A DNA stretch of 64,000 nucleotides, taken from Eubacteriales bacterium (GTDB lineage Bacteria; Bacillota; Clostridia; Oscillospirales; Oscillospiraceae). Position 1 is the stretch's first letter. Every line of letters starts with the position of its first letter. Where the stretch lies: assembly GCA_030533415.1 (NCBI GenBank), contig JAUNJE010000010.1, forward strand, positions 1 through 64,000, in the 5' to 3' direction. The notes under the pieces were generated by a model. It searched no databases. It saw only the letters and a list, made by a program, of their open reading frames with translations, and had not been told where the DNA came from. Shown here piece by piece: positions 53,306 through 61,786 of this stretch. Both the position numbers and the translations under genes were made by a program.

Positions 53306-54277
53306 TCAAATACCGGTCATAGCAGCCAGCACATCCACTTCCATCTGCTGGATGCCCTTTTGCATTGCCAAACCTTCATCAATATCAACGTCGGTAAATC
53401 CGCCGTGATGGGTGCAGACGATCCGGTTGGTTTTCCCCTGGAGCAGAAGCTCTACAGCCAGATATCCCATTTTGGTCGCGTTGACGCGGTCACGTCCGGT
53501 GGGGGTGCCGCCGCGCTGGATGTGGCCGAGAACGGTCACGCGGGGGTCAAGATCAATAACGTCCTTGATTTTGGCAGCAATATCCGCGGCGGAACCGGCT
53601 CCCTCGGCAACCACGATCATATAGTGGGTAAAGCCGTTGAAGCGGGCCTGGCGTATCTTTTCAATGACATCCCGCTCAAAGTCAATTGGCTCTTCGGGAA
53701 CCAAAACCGCGGTGGCGCCAACAGCCAGGCCCACATACATGGCAAGATACCCGGCGTTACGGCCCATGACTTCAACAACGGAGCAGCGCTCGTGGGACTG
53801 CATGGTGTCCCGCAGTTTATCGATACATTCGATGGCGGTGTTGGCGGCAGTGTCGAAGCCAATGCAGTAATGGGTGCAGCTGATGTCGTTGTCGATGGTA
53901 CCGGGAATACCGATGACGTTGATGCCATACTTGCTCAAGGCCCGGGCGCCCCGGAAGGTACCATCACCGCCGATGGCAATGATGCTGTCTAATCCCAGGA
54001 ACTTACAGGTAGAAACTGCCCGACGCTGGCCCTCTTCGGTCATAAACTCCGAGCTGCGGGCGGTGTAAAGGATGGTGCCGCCGCGGTTAATGGTGTGGGA
54101 AACGCTCTTTTCATCAAGCTTGACAATATCGCCCGTAATCAGGCCGTTCCAGCCGCGGCGGATGCCATAGCATTCCAGGCCATGGTAGAGAGCCGTACGG
54201 ACAACTGCACGGACACAGGGATTCATGCCAGGGGCGTCACCACCGCTGGTAAGTACACCGATTCTCTTTACGCTCAT
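53306..54277 (-). CDS. pfkA: ATP-dependent 6-phosphofructokinase
   Basis: 323 residues; phosphorylates fructose 6-phosphate in glycolysis. ATP site in GVLTSGGDAPGMN and GGDGTFRGA (Gly at the position typical of ATP- rather than PPi-dependent enzymes, GGDGT). Substrate-binding catalytic loop TIDNDISCTHY with Asp as base, and MGRNAGYLA. Start 54277 has GGAGGA upstream; an upstream in-frame extension is not PfkA-like. Promoter at 54315-54343. Single gene. Confidence 0.97.
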   Translation of the reverse strand: MSVKRIGVLTSGGDAPGMNPCVRAVVRTALYHGLECYGIRRGWNGLITGDIVKLDEKSVSHTINRGGTILYTARSSEFMTEEGQRRAVSTCKFLGLDSIIAIGGDGTFRGARALSKYGINVIGIPGTIDNDISCTHYCIGFDTAANTAIECIDKLRDTMQSHERCSVVEVMGRNAGYLAMYVGLAVGATAVLVPEEPIDFERDVIEKIRQARFNGFTHYMIVVAEGAGSAADIAAKIKDVIDLDPRVTVLGHIQRGGTPTGRDRVNATKMGYLAVELLLQGKTNRIVCTHHGGFTDVDIDEGLAMQKGIQQMEVDVLAAMTGI

Positions 54278-54314
54278 AATGAAGTCCTCCTGTTTGGATT
54301 TGATTCCTGACACC

Positions 54315-54343
54315 ATTCTACAGAGAATTTCGAAAAAAGTAAA
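54315..54343 (-). promoter_or_regulatory. Promoter of pfkA
   Basis: On the minus strand TTTACT, 17 nt, TAGAAT, about 38 nt before the pfkA start. Confidence 0.7.
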
Positions 54344-54402
54344 GATAGTTTTTATAAATTTTTCGAATGTGGACTTATTGTAAAATTTATGGTACACTAT
54401 CC

Positions 54403-54774
54403 ATGGTCAGGGATTCTCACGGCTTGCGATATACCATATTGGACGCCATGGACCAAAAGAAAACGGGAAGAATCGTGGTATTCTATTGGTCCATAGTTGC
54501 CTACCGGGAGGAGTGGCGCTATGGAATCTATGCCCATCGTCCTGCATTGATCGACGCGGGCCATGTGGGCCAGAACCTGTATCTTGCCTGCACAGGAATG
54601 AGATTGGGCTGCTGCGCCATTGCCGCATTCTCTCATGAGCTGTGCAGCCAGATTTTTGGCCTGGATGGGGAAGAAGAGTACATTGTATACACTGTTCCCG
54701 TGGGTACCATCCGGGAACAGGACAAAGCGGAAGAAAAAGCATTCTACCGGTTTGTAAAAGAAGGAGGTCTGTAA
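54403..54774 (+). pseudogene. C-terminal fragment of a SagB-type nitroreductase
   Basis: About 123 residues that match the second half of SagB/ThcOx-type FMN oxidoreductases: WRYGIYAHRPALIDAGHVGQ, NLYLACTGMRLGCCAIAAF and the end FGLDGEEEYIVYTVPVGT, given as short landmarks. Members of this family are normally about 200-270 residues long. The N-terminal FMN-binding half is absent, and the sequence upstream runs straight into the pfkA promoter region. It is therefore a truncated gene, although its frame is open and it lies directly before a GNAT gene with which it may still be transcribed. Confidence 0.75.
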
Positions 54775-54779
54775 ATTTT

Positions 54780-55232
54780 ATGGAAGTAAAGCGGTATACA
54801 AAAGAAAAAATTGCAGATGTGCTCCGGTTTGAGCAGGATCTGCGCGGGGAAGAGGACTTCTGGGGCTGGGAAATTGACGACGCGTATCTTCAAAAGGTAA
54901 CCCAGAGCTTTGAGGATGAACGGTTCCGAAGCTCCGTGTCTTTGCTTGCCTACATGGACGGCAAGGTGGTGGGCAGAATCGATTCGACATTGATTTGCAG
55001 CCATTTTGACGGCAGTGTCAAAGCTTACCTGGACTGGATCTGCGTCTTAAAAAGCTACCGGCACAGAGGCGTTGCCCAGGAATTGATGGCACATCTGCGC
55101 AAAGTTTTGAGAGAACAGCATGGTGCGGATACCCTGATCGGGCTGATCGCCAGCAACGGGGAAGCGCAGAGATTTTACCGCTCCCTTGACCATGCCCTGA
55201 TCCGGGATGAGGGCATTTGGATCGATTTATAA
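54780..55232 (+). CDS. GNAT family N-acetyltransferase
   Basis: 150 residues from ATG 54780 behind AGGAGG. Fold landmarks: AYMDGKVVGRIDS, the strand LDWICVLKSYRHRGVAQELM with the acetyl-CoA loop R-H-R-G-V-A, and the late SNGEAQRFYRSLDH helix-turn. Substrate unknown. It begins 5 nt after the broken SagB-like gene and may once have been co-operonic with it. Confidence 0.9.
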   Translation: MEVKRYTKEKIADVLRFEQDLRGEEDFWGWEIDDAYLQKVTQSFEDERFRSSVSLLAYMDGKVVGRIDSTLICSHFDGSVKAYLDWICVLKSYRHRGVAQELMAHLRKVLREQHGADTLIGLIASNGEAQRFYRSLDHALIRDEGIWIDL

Positions 55233-55246
55233 CTTATATATGGGAA

Positions 55247-55282
55247 AACGCCTGCACAGCTTTAGCCGTGCAGGCGTTTTTT
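55247..55282. terminator. Bidirectional intrinsic terminator
   Basis: An 11-bp stem (55247-55257 with 55268-55278) followed by TTTT; A-rich on the other side. It separates the GNAT gene from the convergent kinase gene. Confidence 0.88.
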
Positions 55283-55291
55283 ATGAAACCA

Positions 55292-55876
55292 TCAATACAT
55301 CTGAGCCAGTAATTCGACACACTTGTCGATTCCCAAGGCACCGCTGTTCAGCGCGATATGGTAGTTTTCCACCGCCCCCCACTTCATGTCCGTATAGAAC
55401 TGGTAATAGGCGGCACGGCGCTTGTCTTTGTCCTTCAGGCGCTTTGCCGGAGCATCGCTGCGTTCACCGTACTGCTCCACAATGCGCTTTGCCCGGGTCT
55501 CCATGTCGGAATGGATGAACACCCGCAGGCAGTCAGCATTGTCTCTTAAAATGTAGTCCGCACAGCGGCCGACGATCACACAGGGGCCTTTTTCCGCCAG
55601 CTCCAGAATGATTTTACGCTGGATCGCCCACAGGTCGTCCTGATAGGAATGGCCGTCCCGGTCCCGGTCGCTGAAGGCATGGGCAAGCCAGCTGCTGCCG
55701 CCTGCATACTCGCCGCGCTCTTTTACATATTCCGGAGCAAAGCCGCTTTCCTCCGCAATTTTTTCGATAATCTCCGCGTCATAGCAGGGAATCCCCAATT
55801 TGGCGGCCAACTCCTTGCCAATGGTTCTGCCGCCGCTGCCAAATTGTCTGCTGATGGTGATGATTCTGTTGCCCAT
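55292..55876 (-). CDS. Cytidylate kinase-like family protein
   Basis: 194 residues. The N-terminal IITISRQFGSGGRTIGKEL is the degenerate P-loop of the cytidylate kinase-like family (S-R-x-x-G-S-G-G). GPCVIVGRCADYIL is its second conserved block, and a basic lid (RLKDKDKRRAAYYQFY) follows. Not the housekeeping Cmk. Substrate unknown. It lies 15 nt downstream of the MATE gene on the same strand and has its own AAAGGAGG, so it is probably the second gene of the MATE operon. Confidence 0.87.
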   Translation of the reverse strand: MGNRIITISRQFGSGGRTIGKELAAKLGIPCYDAEIIEKIAEESGFAPEYVKERGEYAGGSSWLAHAFSDRDRDGHSYQDDLWAIQRKIILELAEKGPCVIVGRCADYILRDNADCLRVFIHSDMETRAKRIVEQYGERSDAPAKRLKDKDKRRAAYYQFYTDMKWGAVENYHIALNSGALGIDKCVELLAQMY

Positions 55877-55891
55877 GATGATACCTCCTTT

Positions 55892-57301
55892 TTAATTTTG
55901 GGGTGTAATGCCAGTGTTGAGTTCTTTGTACGTCCGGCGAATGATAAATGCTGCAATAATGGCGGTCAAAATATCTGCCACAGGGAAGGAGTACAGCAGG
56001 CCGTCCAGGCCGAAGAAAATCGGAAGGGCAATTGGCAGCGCCACACCAAAGATGACCTCACGGGTCAGGGAAATAATGGTAGACTCCATCGCTTTGCCCA
56101 GCGCCTGCAAATAAATGAAGGTGCCTTTGTTGACGGTGGCGAGGATCATCATGCACAGGTAAATGCGGAAGCTCTTCACAGCGAACTGTGTATAATAGGC
56201 GCTTTCATTGGCGGCACCAAAGATGCCGATCAGCTGCGTGGGGAACAGCTCCACGATCAGCAGCGCAACCGCACCGACGACCGCTTCGGAAACCAGCAGA
56301 TAAGTGAACAGCGTCTTGGCCCGGTCCTTGCGCTTTGCGCCGATGTTGTAGCCAACAACGGGAATACAGCCGGCCGCCAAACCAACGGAGATGGAAATGG
56401 CGATCTGGAAGAACTTCATAACAATGCCCAGCACCGCCAAGGGGATTTGGGCATACTCCGGCTGGCCGAAGACTTCGTCCATGGCGCCGTATTTTGTGCA
56501 CATGTTCTGCACCGCGGCCATGGAAACCACCAGAGAAATCTGGGACAGGAAGCTGGTGATGCCCAGCACCAGGAATTTCTTCATCAGGCTGCCCCAGAAG
56601 CCAAAGCTGCCGCGCTCCAGCTTGACAGCCTTCATGTGGAACAGATACCAAATCGACAGTGCAGCCGTCAAGATCTGGCCGATAACCGTTGCGACAGCGG
56701 CGCCCATCATGCCCATTTTCATGGGATAGATGAAGATCGGGTCAAGAATGATATTGGTAATCGCGCCTGCCACAGTGGATACCATGGCGAATTTGGGACT
56801 GCCGTCGGAGCGGATAATGGGGTTCATGGCCTGCCCAAACATGTAGAAGGGAATACCAAGAGCGATCCAGAAGAAATATTCCTTGGCACAGGCATAGGTT
56901 TCCTCGTTGACCTTGCCGCCGAAGAAGGTGAGGATCGGCTCCATGAAGATCAAGTAAACCGCCGTAATTACGATGCTGCTGATGACGCAGAGCAAAATGG
57001 AATTGCCGATGCTTCTGTGGGCATCGTCCTTTTTTCCGGCGCCAAGGCAAATGCTGACAAACGCACAGCAGCCATCACCGATCATCACGGCAATGGACAG
57101 GGCGACAATCGTCAGGGGGAAAACCACCGTATTGGCGGCGTTGCCATAGGAGCCAAGGTAGTCCGCGTTGGCAATGAAAATCTGGTCAACGATGTTGTAC
57201 AGTGCCGCTACCAGCAGGGAAATGATGCAGGGAATCGCGTATTTGGACATGAGTTTGCTGATCTTCTCCGTTTCCAGAAAAGAGTTGGACTTTTGATCCA
57301 T
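55892..57301 (-). CDS. MATE family multidrug efflux transporter
   Basis: 469 residues, 12 transmembrane helices in two halves. N-terminal half IPCIISLLVAALYNIVDQIF, then the FPLTIVALSIAVMIGDG region; C-terminal half QIAISISVGLAAGCIPVVGYN. NorM/DinF-like sodium- or proton-coupled drug export is expected; this subgroup includes MepA-type pumps. Start 57301 follows AGGAGG. The frame remains open through the leader to an ATG at 57403, so a longer translated form is possible. Preceded by an attenuator-like leader (57326-57421). Confidence 0.93.
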   Translation of the reverse strand: MDQKSNSFLETEKISKLMSKYAIPCIISLLVAALYNIVDQIFIANADYLGSYGNAANTVVFPLTIVALSIAVMIGDGCCAFVSICLGAGKKDDAHRSIGNSILLCVISSIVITAVYLIFMEPILTFFGGKVNEETYACAKEYFFWIALGIPFYMFGQAMNPIIRSDGSPKFAMVSTVAGAITNIILDPIFIYPMKMGMMGAAVATVIGQILTAALSIWYLFHMKAVKLERGSFGFWGSLMKKFLVLGITSFLSQISLVVSMAAVQNMCTKYGAMDEVFGQPEYAQIPLAVLGIVMKFFQIAISISVGLAAGCIPVVGYNIGAKRKDRAKTLFTYLLVSEAVVGAVALLIVELFPTQLIGIFGAANESAYYTQFAVKSFRIYLCMMILATVNKGTFIYLQALGKAMESTIISLTREVIFGVALPIALPIFFGLDGLLYSFPVADILTAIIAAFIIRRTYKELNTGITPQN

Positions 57302-57325
57302 TAAAATTAACCTCCTGTTTTTGAT

Positions 57326-57421
57326 AACAAAAAGCGCATACCTTTTCGTATGCGCAAAAACGATACAAAAGGTGCATGCACTCTGTTTCGTATCAGCTTG
57401 CATAATGCACTTCTTGTATCG
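57326..57421 (-). promoter_or_regulatory. MATE leader with two tandem terminator-like hairpins
   Basis: Read on the minus strand. A long-range hairpin (57414-57421 with 57361-57368, plus 57405-57410 with 57372-57377) is followed by TTTTTG. A second compact hairpin (57348-57355 with 57334-57341, 8 bp) is followed by TTTTTGTT. Both lie between the promoter and the MATE ribosome binding site, so expression would depend on antitermination. No known riboswitch class is recognised. Confidence 0.65.
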
Positions 57422-57453
57422 TGTCTCAATATAGAATATTCAGTTCGCAATAT

Positions 57454-57481
57454 ATTTTAGCACACTTTTTCGAAAAATCAA
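57454..57481 (-). promoter_or_regulatory. Promoter of the MATE operon
   Basis: On the minus strand TTGATT, 16 nt, TAAAAT; about 150 nt of leader lie between it and the MATE start codon. Confidence 0.6.
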
Positions 57482-57511
57482 GTCCCATTTTTTTAAGGTA
57501 CCTTATTCTGT

Positions 57512-58018
57512 TCACTCCAGCTGGACAGCGTCTATGATTTCATATCCGGCATCCACCTCTTTTGAAAATTCAATGGCTTCTATCCTTGCCGTAAAAGGGG
57601 AGAAGGCCGCCTGCATCGCCTGGGCAACAGGTCTTAGATCACAGTCGGGCATGTAAACCAAAGTTGTGTGAGGTTGCCAAACAGGATTTCTCGTCCATTT
57701 GTCCAGAAGATCAGGGGAAATCGAGACAAGGGAATCATGAACAGAGCAAAGCATCTCGTTTTTACAGGGAGTCGCGGCAATCATGGATGTTGCGGAAAAA
57801 ATCTCAATCTTGTCATATCTGACGCAGAAAGACTGCCTGCCCTTTAGGACTGCTTTACATTCAGAGATCAAAATATGATCATCTGCGTCCAAATAGGAGG
57901 CCAGCGTAATATGGCCGTGCAAATTCTTGGGAGCAGCACCGTATTGCTCCGCGCAGCGGCGGATAGTATTGAGTTTCTGTCTGGATTCCGCATCTATTTT
58001 CGCGATTACACACAACAT
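57512..58018 (-). CDS. 2H phosphoesterase (2'-5' RNA ligase-like)
   Basis: 168 residues with the two H-x-T signatures of the 2H phosphoesterase superfamily: HGHITLASY (about residue 35) and QPHTTLVYM (about residue 115). These proteins hydrolyse cyclic phosphodiesters or RNA ends; the true substrate here is unknown. AGGAGTG lies upstream. Moderately AT-rich. Upstream of and on the same strand as the MATE operon, but separated from it by that operon's own promoter. Confidence 0.85.
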   Translation of the reverse strand: MLCVIAKIDAESRQKLNTIRRCAEQYGAAPKNLHGHITLASYLDADDHILISECKAVLKGRQSFCVRYDKIEIFSATSMIAATPCKNEMLCSVHDSLVSISPDLLDKWTRNPVWQPHTTLVYMPDCDLRPVAQAMQAAFSPFTARIEAIEFSKEVDAGYEIIDAVQLE

Positions 58019-58139
58019 GTCACATCACTCCTAATGCTTTTTGCATTGTTTCAAGGTGGATAACATACATAAAACATAATTGGTTAGGAAGGTCAATTGC
58101 TGTTTTGGCACTCCTAGATAGGGGATAGGGGAGTTGGAC

Positions 58140-58526
58140 TCACAGCAGGAGGCCCATCACAAGCCCAAGAAGAAAACACACAATCCCCAAAACCAGAAAT
58201 TCCAAGGGATTGCGCAGATACTTTACCCGCACAACCCGTTTGATCACCGGTTTTTCCACCACTTTTTCCACGACTTTATCCACTTTTTTGACCATGTTCA
58301 GGACAATTGGCTGCTCTTCATATACCGGCTTTCGTCCCGTGGCAAGGTATTCCACCTCCGTGTCGAGTACCTCCGCCAGCTTGATCAGTTTGATGGTATC
58401 CGGGCTTGACAAGTCATTTTCCCACTTGCTAACCGCCTGGCGGGATACCTCCAGCGCTTCGGCCAGCTGGCCTTGGGACAGGCTGCGCTCCTTGCGCAGT
58501 GCGGTGATTCTTTCTCCAACCGACAT
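58140..58526 (-). CDS. XRE-type regulator with C-terminal membrane anchor
   Basis: 128 residues. N-terminal helix-turn-helix (ITALRKERSLSQGQLAEAL, EVSRQAVSKWENDLSSPD) to about residue 65, a Lys/Val-rich linker (VDKVVEKVVEKPVIKRVVRV) and one transmembrane helix at the end (about 108-128). Membrane-tethered XRE proteins of this layout are common in clostridia. Targets unknown. It follows the xerC-like gene by 48 nt on the same strand. Confidence 0.85.
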   Translation of the reverse strand: MSVGERITALRKERSLSQGQLAEALEVSRQAVSKWENDLSSPDTIKLIKLAEVLDTEVEYLATGRKPVYEEQPIVLNMVKKVDKVVEKVVEKPVIKRVVRVKYLRNPLEFLVLGIVCFLLGLVMGLLL

Positions 58527-58574
58527 AAAATCCTATTTTCTCCACTATTTATATAGCAACTATAGGTTGCATTT

Positions 58575-59588
58575 TCACTTTTCTTCAACTTTATCCGAGA
58601 AATCCAGCTTTGAAAGGGGATTGGCTTCGGCGGCTATTCTCAGCTCCGTATTTTCGATGTGTGTGTAGATCTGCGTGGTATTCAGATTCTCATGGCCCAA
58701 AACCTCCTGCACGGTTTTCACATCCACACCGCCGGACAGCATCATGGTTGCGGCAGTGTGGCGAAGCTTATGGGCGGAAAATTGGGTAGAGTCCAGCCCC
58801 GCCTGCAGCAGCGCCTTTTTCACCAGTCGGTGAACCGCTGTCACGCTGATACGGTTGTTGTCCCGGGAGCCAAACAATGCCCGGTTGTCGGAAAGTACCT
58901 TTTTTTCCCGTTCCGGGAGGTATGCGTCGATGGCCTTGCGGCAGGCGGAGCCAAAATAGACAAAGCGCTCTTTATTGCCTTTGCCGACCACACGGATCCG
59001 GTCCTCATAAACATCTGTCAGATTCAGTCCGACCAGCTCGCTGCGGCGGATGCCGCAGTTGAGAAACAGCATCAAAATGGCGTAATCCCGTTTTTCATTT
59101 GGTCCGGAAACGGCTTGTAGCAGGGCAGCGGACTGCTCCAAGGTCAAATATTTGGGCAGGCTCTTGCGCAGCTTGGGATATTCCAGATCAGCCACAGGAT
59201 TTTCTTGCAATTGCTTCGTTCTTACGGTAAGATATTTATAGAAGGATTTAATGGCCGATAGTTTTCTGGCCCGTGCGGATGCCGCAATGCCGTAATCCGG
59301 CGCGGCGGACTCCGGATTCACAGCCCGGTCATTGGCCAAATAAGACAGGAAATCAAAGATATCAGAGGTGTCGATCTCTCGAATAAATTCAATGTCGATG
59401 TCCTTGATGTCGATATCGTCCAACTGGGTCGTGATAGGCATATCGTTGCGCATGAGCTTGATAAACCGCAAAAACATCCTTAGGTCCAGGTAATATTCGG
59501 ATATGGTCAGCTGAGACTGGCCTTTGATGTTTTCATGATAGGTTAGAAAGTCCCGCAAAATCTGGGGACAGTCGTGATAGCGCTGCAT
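58575..59588 (-). CDS. Tyrosine recombinase, XerC/CodV-like
   Basis: 337 residues, longer than XerD because of an acidic Asp/Ile-rich insert (residues 57-75). N-terminal SAM-like domain to about 155. Catalytic residues: Arg in CGIRRSEL, Lys in GKGNKERF, KLRHTAATM, His in LGHENLNTT and nucleophile Tyr in TQIYTHI. As the window has a separate xerD, this is the likely XerC partner, but no phage or island genes flank it to suggest an integrase. Confidence 0.88.
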   Translation of the reverse strand: MQRYHDCPQILRDFLTYHENIKGQSQLTISEYYLDLRMFLRFIKLMRNDMPITTQLDDIDIKDIDIEFIREIDTSDIFDFLSYLANDRAVNPESAAPDYGIAASARARKLSAIKSFYKYLTVRTKQLQENPVADLEYPKLRKSLPKYLTLEQSAALLQAVSGPNEKRDYAILMLFLNCGIRRSELVGLNLTDVYEDRIRVVGKGNKERFVYFGSACRKAIDAYLPEREKKVLSDNRALFGSRDNNRISVTAVHRLVKKALLQAGLDSTQFSAHKLRHTAATMMLSGGVDVKTVQEVLGHENLNTTQIYTHIENTELRIAAEANPLSKLDFSDKVEEK

Positions 59589-59646
59589 AATGGCCTCCTT
59601 AAAAGGTGATAAAAATAAATTTTTTTGAAAAACCAGGGTGTATTTT

Positions 59647-60153
59647 ATGAAAAAATCAGTTGTTATTGTATCATTTAGTTCTAAAAAAGGCGGAAATTGC
59701 GAACAAATCAGTGATTATCTTCGTTCGCTTTGCAGCCAACCGATAAAAACATACCGATTTGCGGAATTTTCAATTCATCCATGCGGAGGGTGCGGCTACC
59801 AATGCTTTGCAGATAATAGAAGCTGTCCCTATATTGGCGATATGGAGTACAGCATTTTAGAGGATATCTGCGCAAGCGCCATAACATATTTCGTTTTGCC
59901 TAACTATTGTAATTATCCATACGCACATTTTTTCGCATTTAATGAAAGAAGTCAATGTTATTTCCAAAATCACGCTGACCGGCTGGAAGCATATCTGAAC
60001 GTGCCGAAACAATTTCTTGTGGTGAGCAATACCGGAAAAGAAAATTTTCTGGAAGCAATGCGGCAGCATACCAACAACGAACCGGAGATTTTGTTTTTAA
60101 GTTCCAAATTTTATGGCAAAATCATCAAGTGCAGGAAACCTTATGGAATCTGA
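59647..60153 (+). CDS. NAD(P)H-dependent FMN reductase/flavodoxin-like protein
   Basis: 168 residues from ATG 59647 (AGGGTG 6 nt upstream). The start VIVSFSSKKGGNCEQISDYL is the flavodoxin-like phosphate loop of the NADPH-dependent FMN reductase family. HPCGGCGYQCFADNRSCPY is a Cys cluster seen in iron-sulfur flavoprotein-like members. The gene is AT-rich against its neighbours, suggesting recent gain. Divergent from the tyrosine recombinase gene; only 58 bp lie between them. Confidence 0.8.
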   Translation: MKKSVVIVSFSSKKGGNCEQISDYLRSLCSQPIKTYRFAEFSIHPCGGCGYQCFADNRSCPYIGDMEYSILEDICASAITYFVLPNYCNYPYAHFFAFNERSQCYFQNHADRLEAYLNVPKQFLVVSNTGKENFLEAMRQHTNNEPEILFLSSKFYGKIIKCRKPYGI

Positions 60154-60410
60154 AAACGCAAAAACAGATATTCGGAGGTTTGTCCATAAAGACGTCTAGG
60201 CTGATAAACCGTATTGGCCCTGCCATATGCCAATATTATAGCACATTCTCGCCCCGAACGCAACAAAATTTTTATTTTGTTGCGTTCGGGGCGTCCGTTT
60301 ATTTCAGAAAACACCAATCCTTCCCCATCCGGTTGCTGACTATTTTCCACACGGCAAGTCTTTCTGTGTTTTTGTTCGTCAGTCAAAGAGATTGGCTTCA
60401 ACATACTTCA
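60154..60410. other. Gene-free stretch with a perfect 20-bp hairpin
   Basis: Between two convergent genes. The only feature is a perfect inverted repeat at 60250-60269 and 60274-60293 with a TTTT loop, closing on the GC-rich end CGCCCCGAACGC. It lacks a clear T run on either side, so it is not a standard terminator. Confidence 0.75.
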
Positions 60411-61007
60411 TCATCTCGTTATTCTGGTATCCATATTCCACAAACGCGACCAGCGCACGAAGCCCAGAAGCCAGGTCTTGTGAAACACCAACGGCAATAC
60501 GATGGCCGCAGTCAAGATGACTGCGAGAATGACAAAAAGTGCCAAATGCTCTTTCCGCCATTTCTTTTTGAAATATGCCTTCCTTTCCTCAAATGAGAAC
60601 GCACTTTCCTTTGCCGGGATCGCTTTTCTTCTCGAATCTTCTTTGATTTTTCTGCCGATGCGCATTTCCTGCCGCCACTGAGGTGCCGGACCGTCATCGC
60701 CCCAATATTCATCGATGGAGACAATCTTGTCATCCAAAACACGAATGAACGAGGCGACGTGAAAATGGAGGGCATCCTCTTTGGAATAGACGTGGACCGC
60801 AGTGATGGTGTACTCCCCTGCACAGAGCAATTGCTCGATTTCTCCGTCCCAGTCACCGGGGTATTCGCAGTTTGCCCGGATAAACTCCTCCACGGTGAAA
60901 TGCTCGTTGGTATTGTGCCAGTTGATCCAGGCGCCGGGGGCAAAGTAGGTGCGGATGGCGGCGGCATCCTGGCGCAGAACATCCGCCCAAAACTGCCGGA
61001 CGTTCAT
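60411..61007 (-). CDS. SnoaL/NTF2-like domain fused to a membrane tail
   Basis: 198 residues. Residues 1-122 form a SnoaL-like (NTF2-fold) small domain (FWADVLRQDAAAIRTYFAPG, WINWHNTNEHFTVEEFI). Residues 123-198 look unrelated: a basic stretch (FKKKWRKEHL) and a membrane helix (ALFVILAVILTAAIVLPLVF). The last 20 or so residues look less protein-like than the overlapping frame, so a 3' frameshift or a fusion of two small genes is possible. It overlaps the methyltransferase gene by 4 nt (ATGA). Confidence 0.7.
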   Translation of the reverse strand: MNVRQFWADVLRQDAAAIRTYFAPGAWINWHNTNEHFTVEEFIRANCEYPGDWDGEIEQLLCAGEYTITAVHVYSKEDALHFHVASFIRVLDDKIVSIDEYWGDDGPAPQWRQEMRIGRKIKEDSRRKAIPAKESAFSFEERKAYFKKKWRKEHLALFVILAVILTAAIVLPLVFHKTWLLGFVRWSRLWNMDTRITR

Positions 61008-61780
61008 GGCGCACCCCCTCCCGGCTTCCGGGCGATCACGGCGTACCAGTCGTGTTTCTCCCCGTCAAACGCACCGGCCTGGGCGGGCATGCAGTAGACC
61101 TCCGGGGAAGCGTAGCCCATTTCCGACAGCTTGTCCAGCAGGAGCTTTTGAGAAACCGGGTGGTAATGCTCCTGGAAAATCTCCTTCTGGATGATCCTGT
61201 TTTCTTTTTCGAAGGTGAACAGCAGATTAAAATCCATGGTGCCGTCAGAATTGTAATCCCAGGCCTGTACCAGATTAACGCGGGTATCCCCGTGAAAAAC
61301 GGGATTATACAGGTAGAACCGCTGCCGGGTGCGCAGAATCCTGTCCCAGTTCCGCAAATCAAAGTAAAGATATCCGCCGGGACGGACAAGGGCATCCATC
61401 TGGGCCAGGACATCCGATATTTCGCTATTGGTGACGTAAGGCAGGCTGTTTCCGGTGCTGGCCACGCAGTCAAACTGCTGGGAAAAAGCCTTTGTCAGTT
61501 CCCGGAAGTCGCTGACACGCAGGTCTATGGTGCCGCTCTTGGCGGCCGCCTTTTCCCGGCACTTTTGCAGCATGTTTTCGCTGAGGTCGGAGCCGGAAAG
61601 GGCAATTCCCAAATCCAGCAGGGGCAGAGTCAGGTTTCCGCTGCCGATGCTGACATCCAGCAGCGTTTTTATGGACTTACCGGCAAGAATGGTTTCCCAA
61701 TGTTTTTTCGTAATGGAATATCTGGTGGGATCGTTTTCCAGAAGGTCATAAATATCAGCCCGGTCATATAGCTTTTCCAT
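61004..61780 (-). CDS. Class I SAM-dependent methyltransferase
   Basis: 258 residues. SAM-binding motif I is LLDVSIGSGNLTLPLL, motif II region GSDLSENML, and the DCVASTGNSLPYV strand, then a beta-rich C-terminal part. Similar to small-molecule methyltransferases of the methyltransferase 11/25 type. Substrate unknown. Coupled to the SnoaL-like gene downstream and 6 nt from the ParB-like gene upstream, so it is part of a radA-led operon. Confidence 0.87.
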   Translation of the reverse strand: MEKLYDRADIYDLLENDPTRYSITKKHWETILAGKSIKTLLDVSIGSGNLTLPLLDLGIALSGSDLSENMLQKCREKAAAKSGTIDLRVSDFRELTKAFSQQFDCVASTGNSLPYVTNSEISDVLAQMDALVRPGGYLYFDLRNWDRILRTRQRFYLYNPVFHGDTRVNLVQAWDYNSDGTMDFNLLFTFEKENRIIQKEIFQEHYHPVSQKLLLDKLSEMGYASPEVYCMPAQAGAFDGEKHDWYAVIARKPGGGAP

Positions 61781-61786
61781 GGTATA

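Noticed and set aside
58575-59588. Integrase of an island or prophage
   Set aside because: No phage genes, tRNA target or direct repeats flank it; sequence and context fit a chromosomal XerC-type recombinase.
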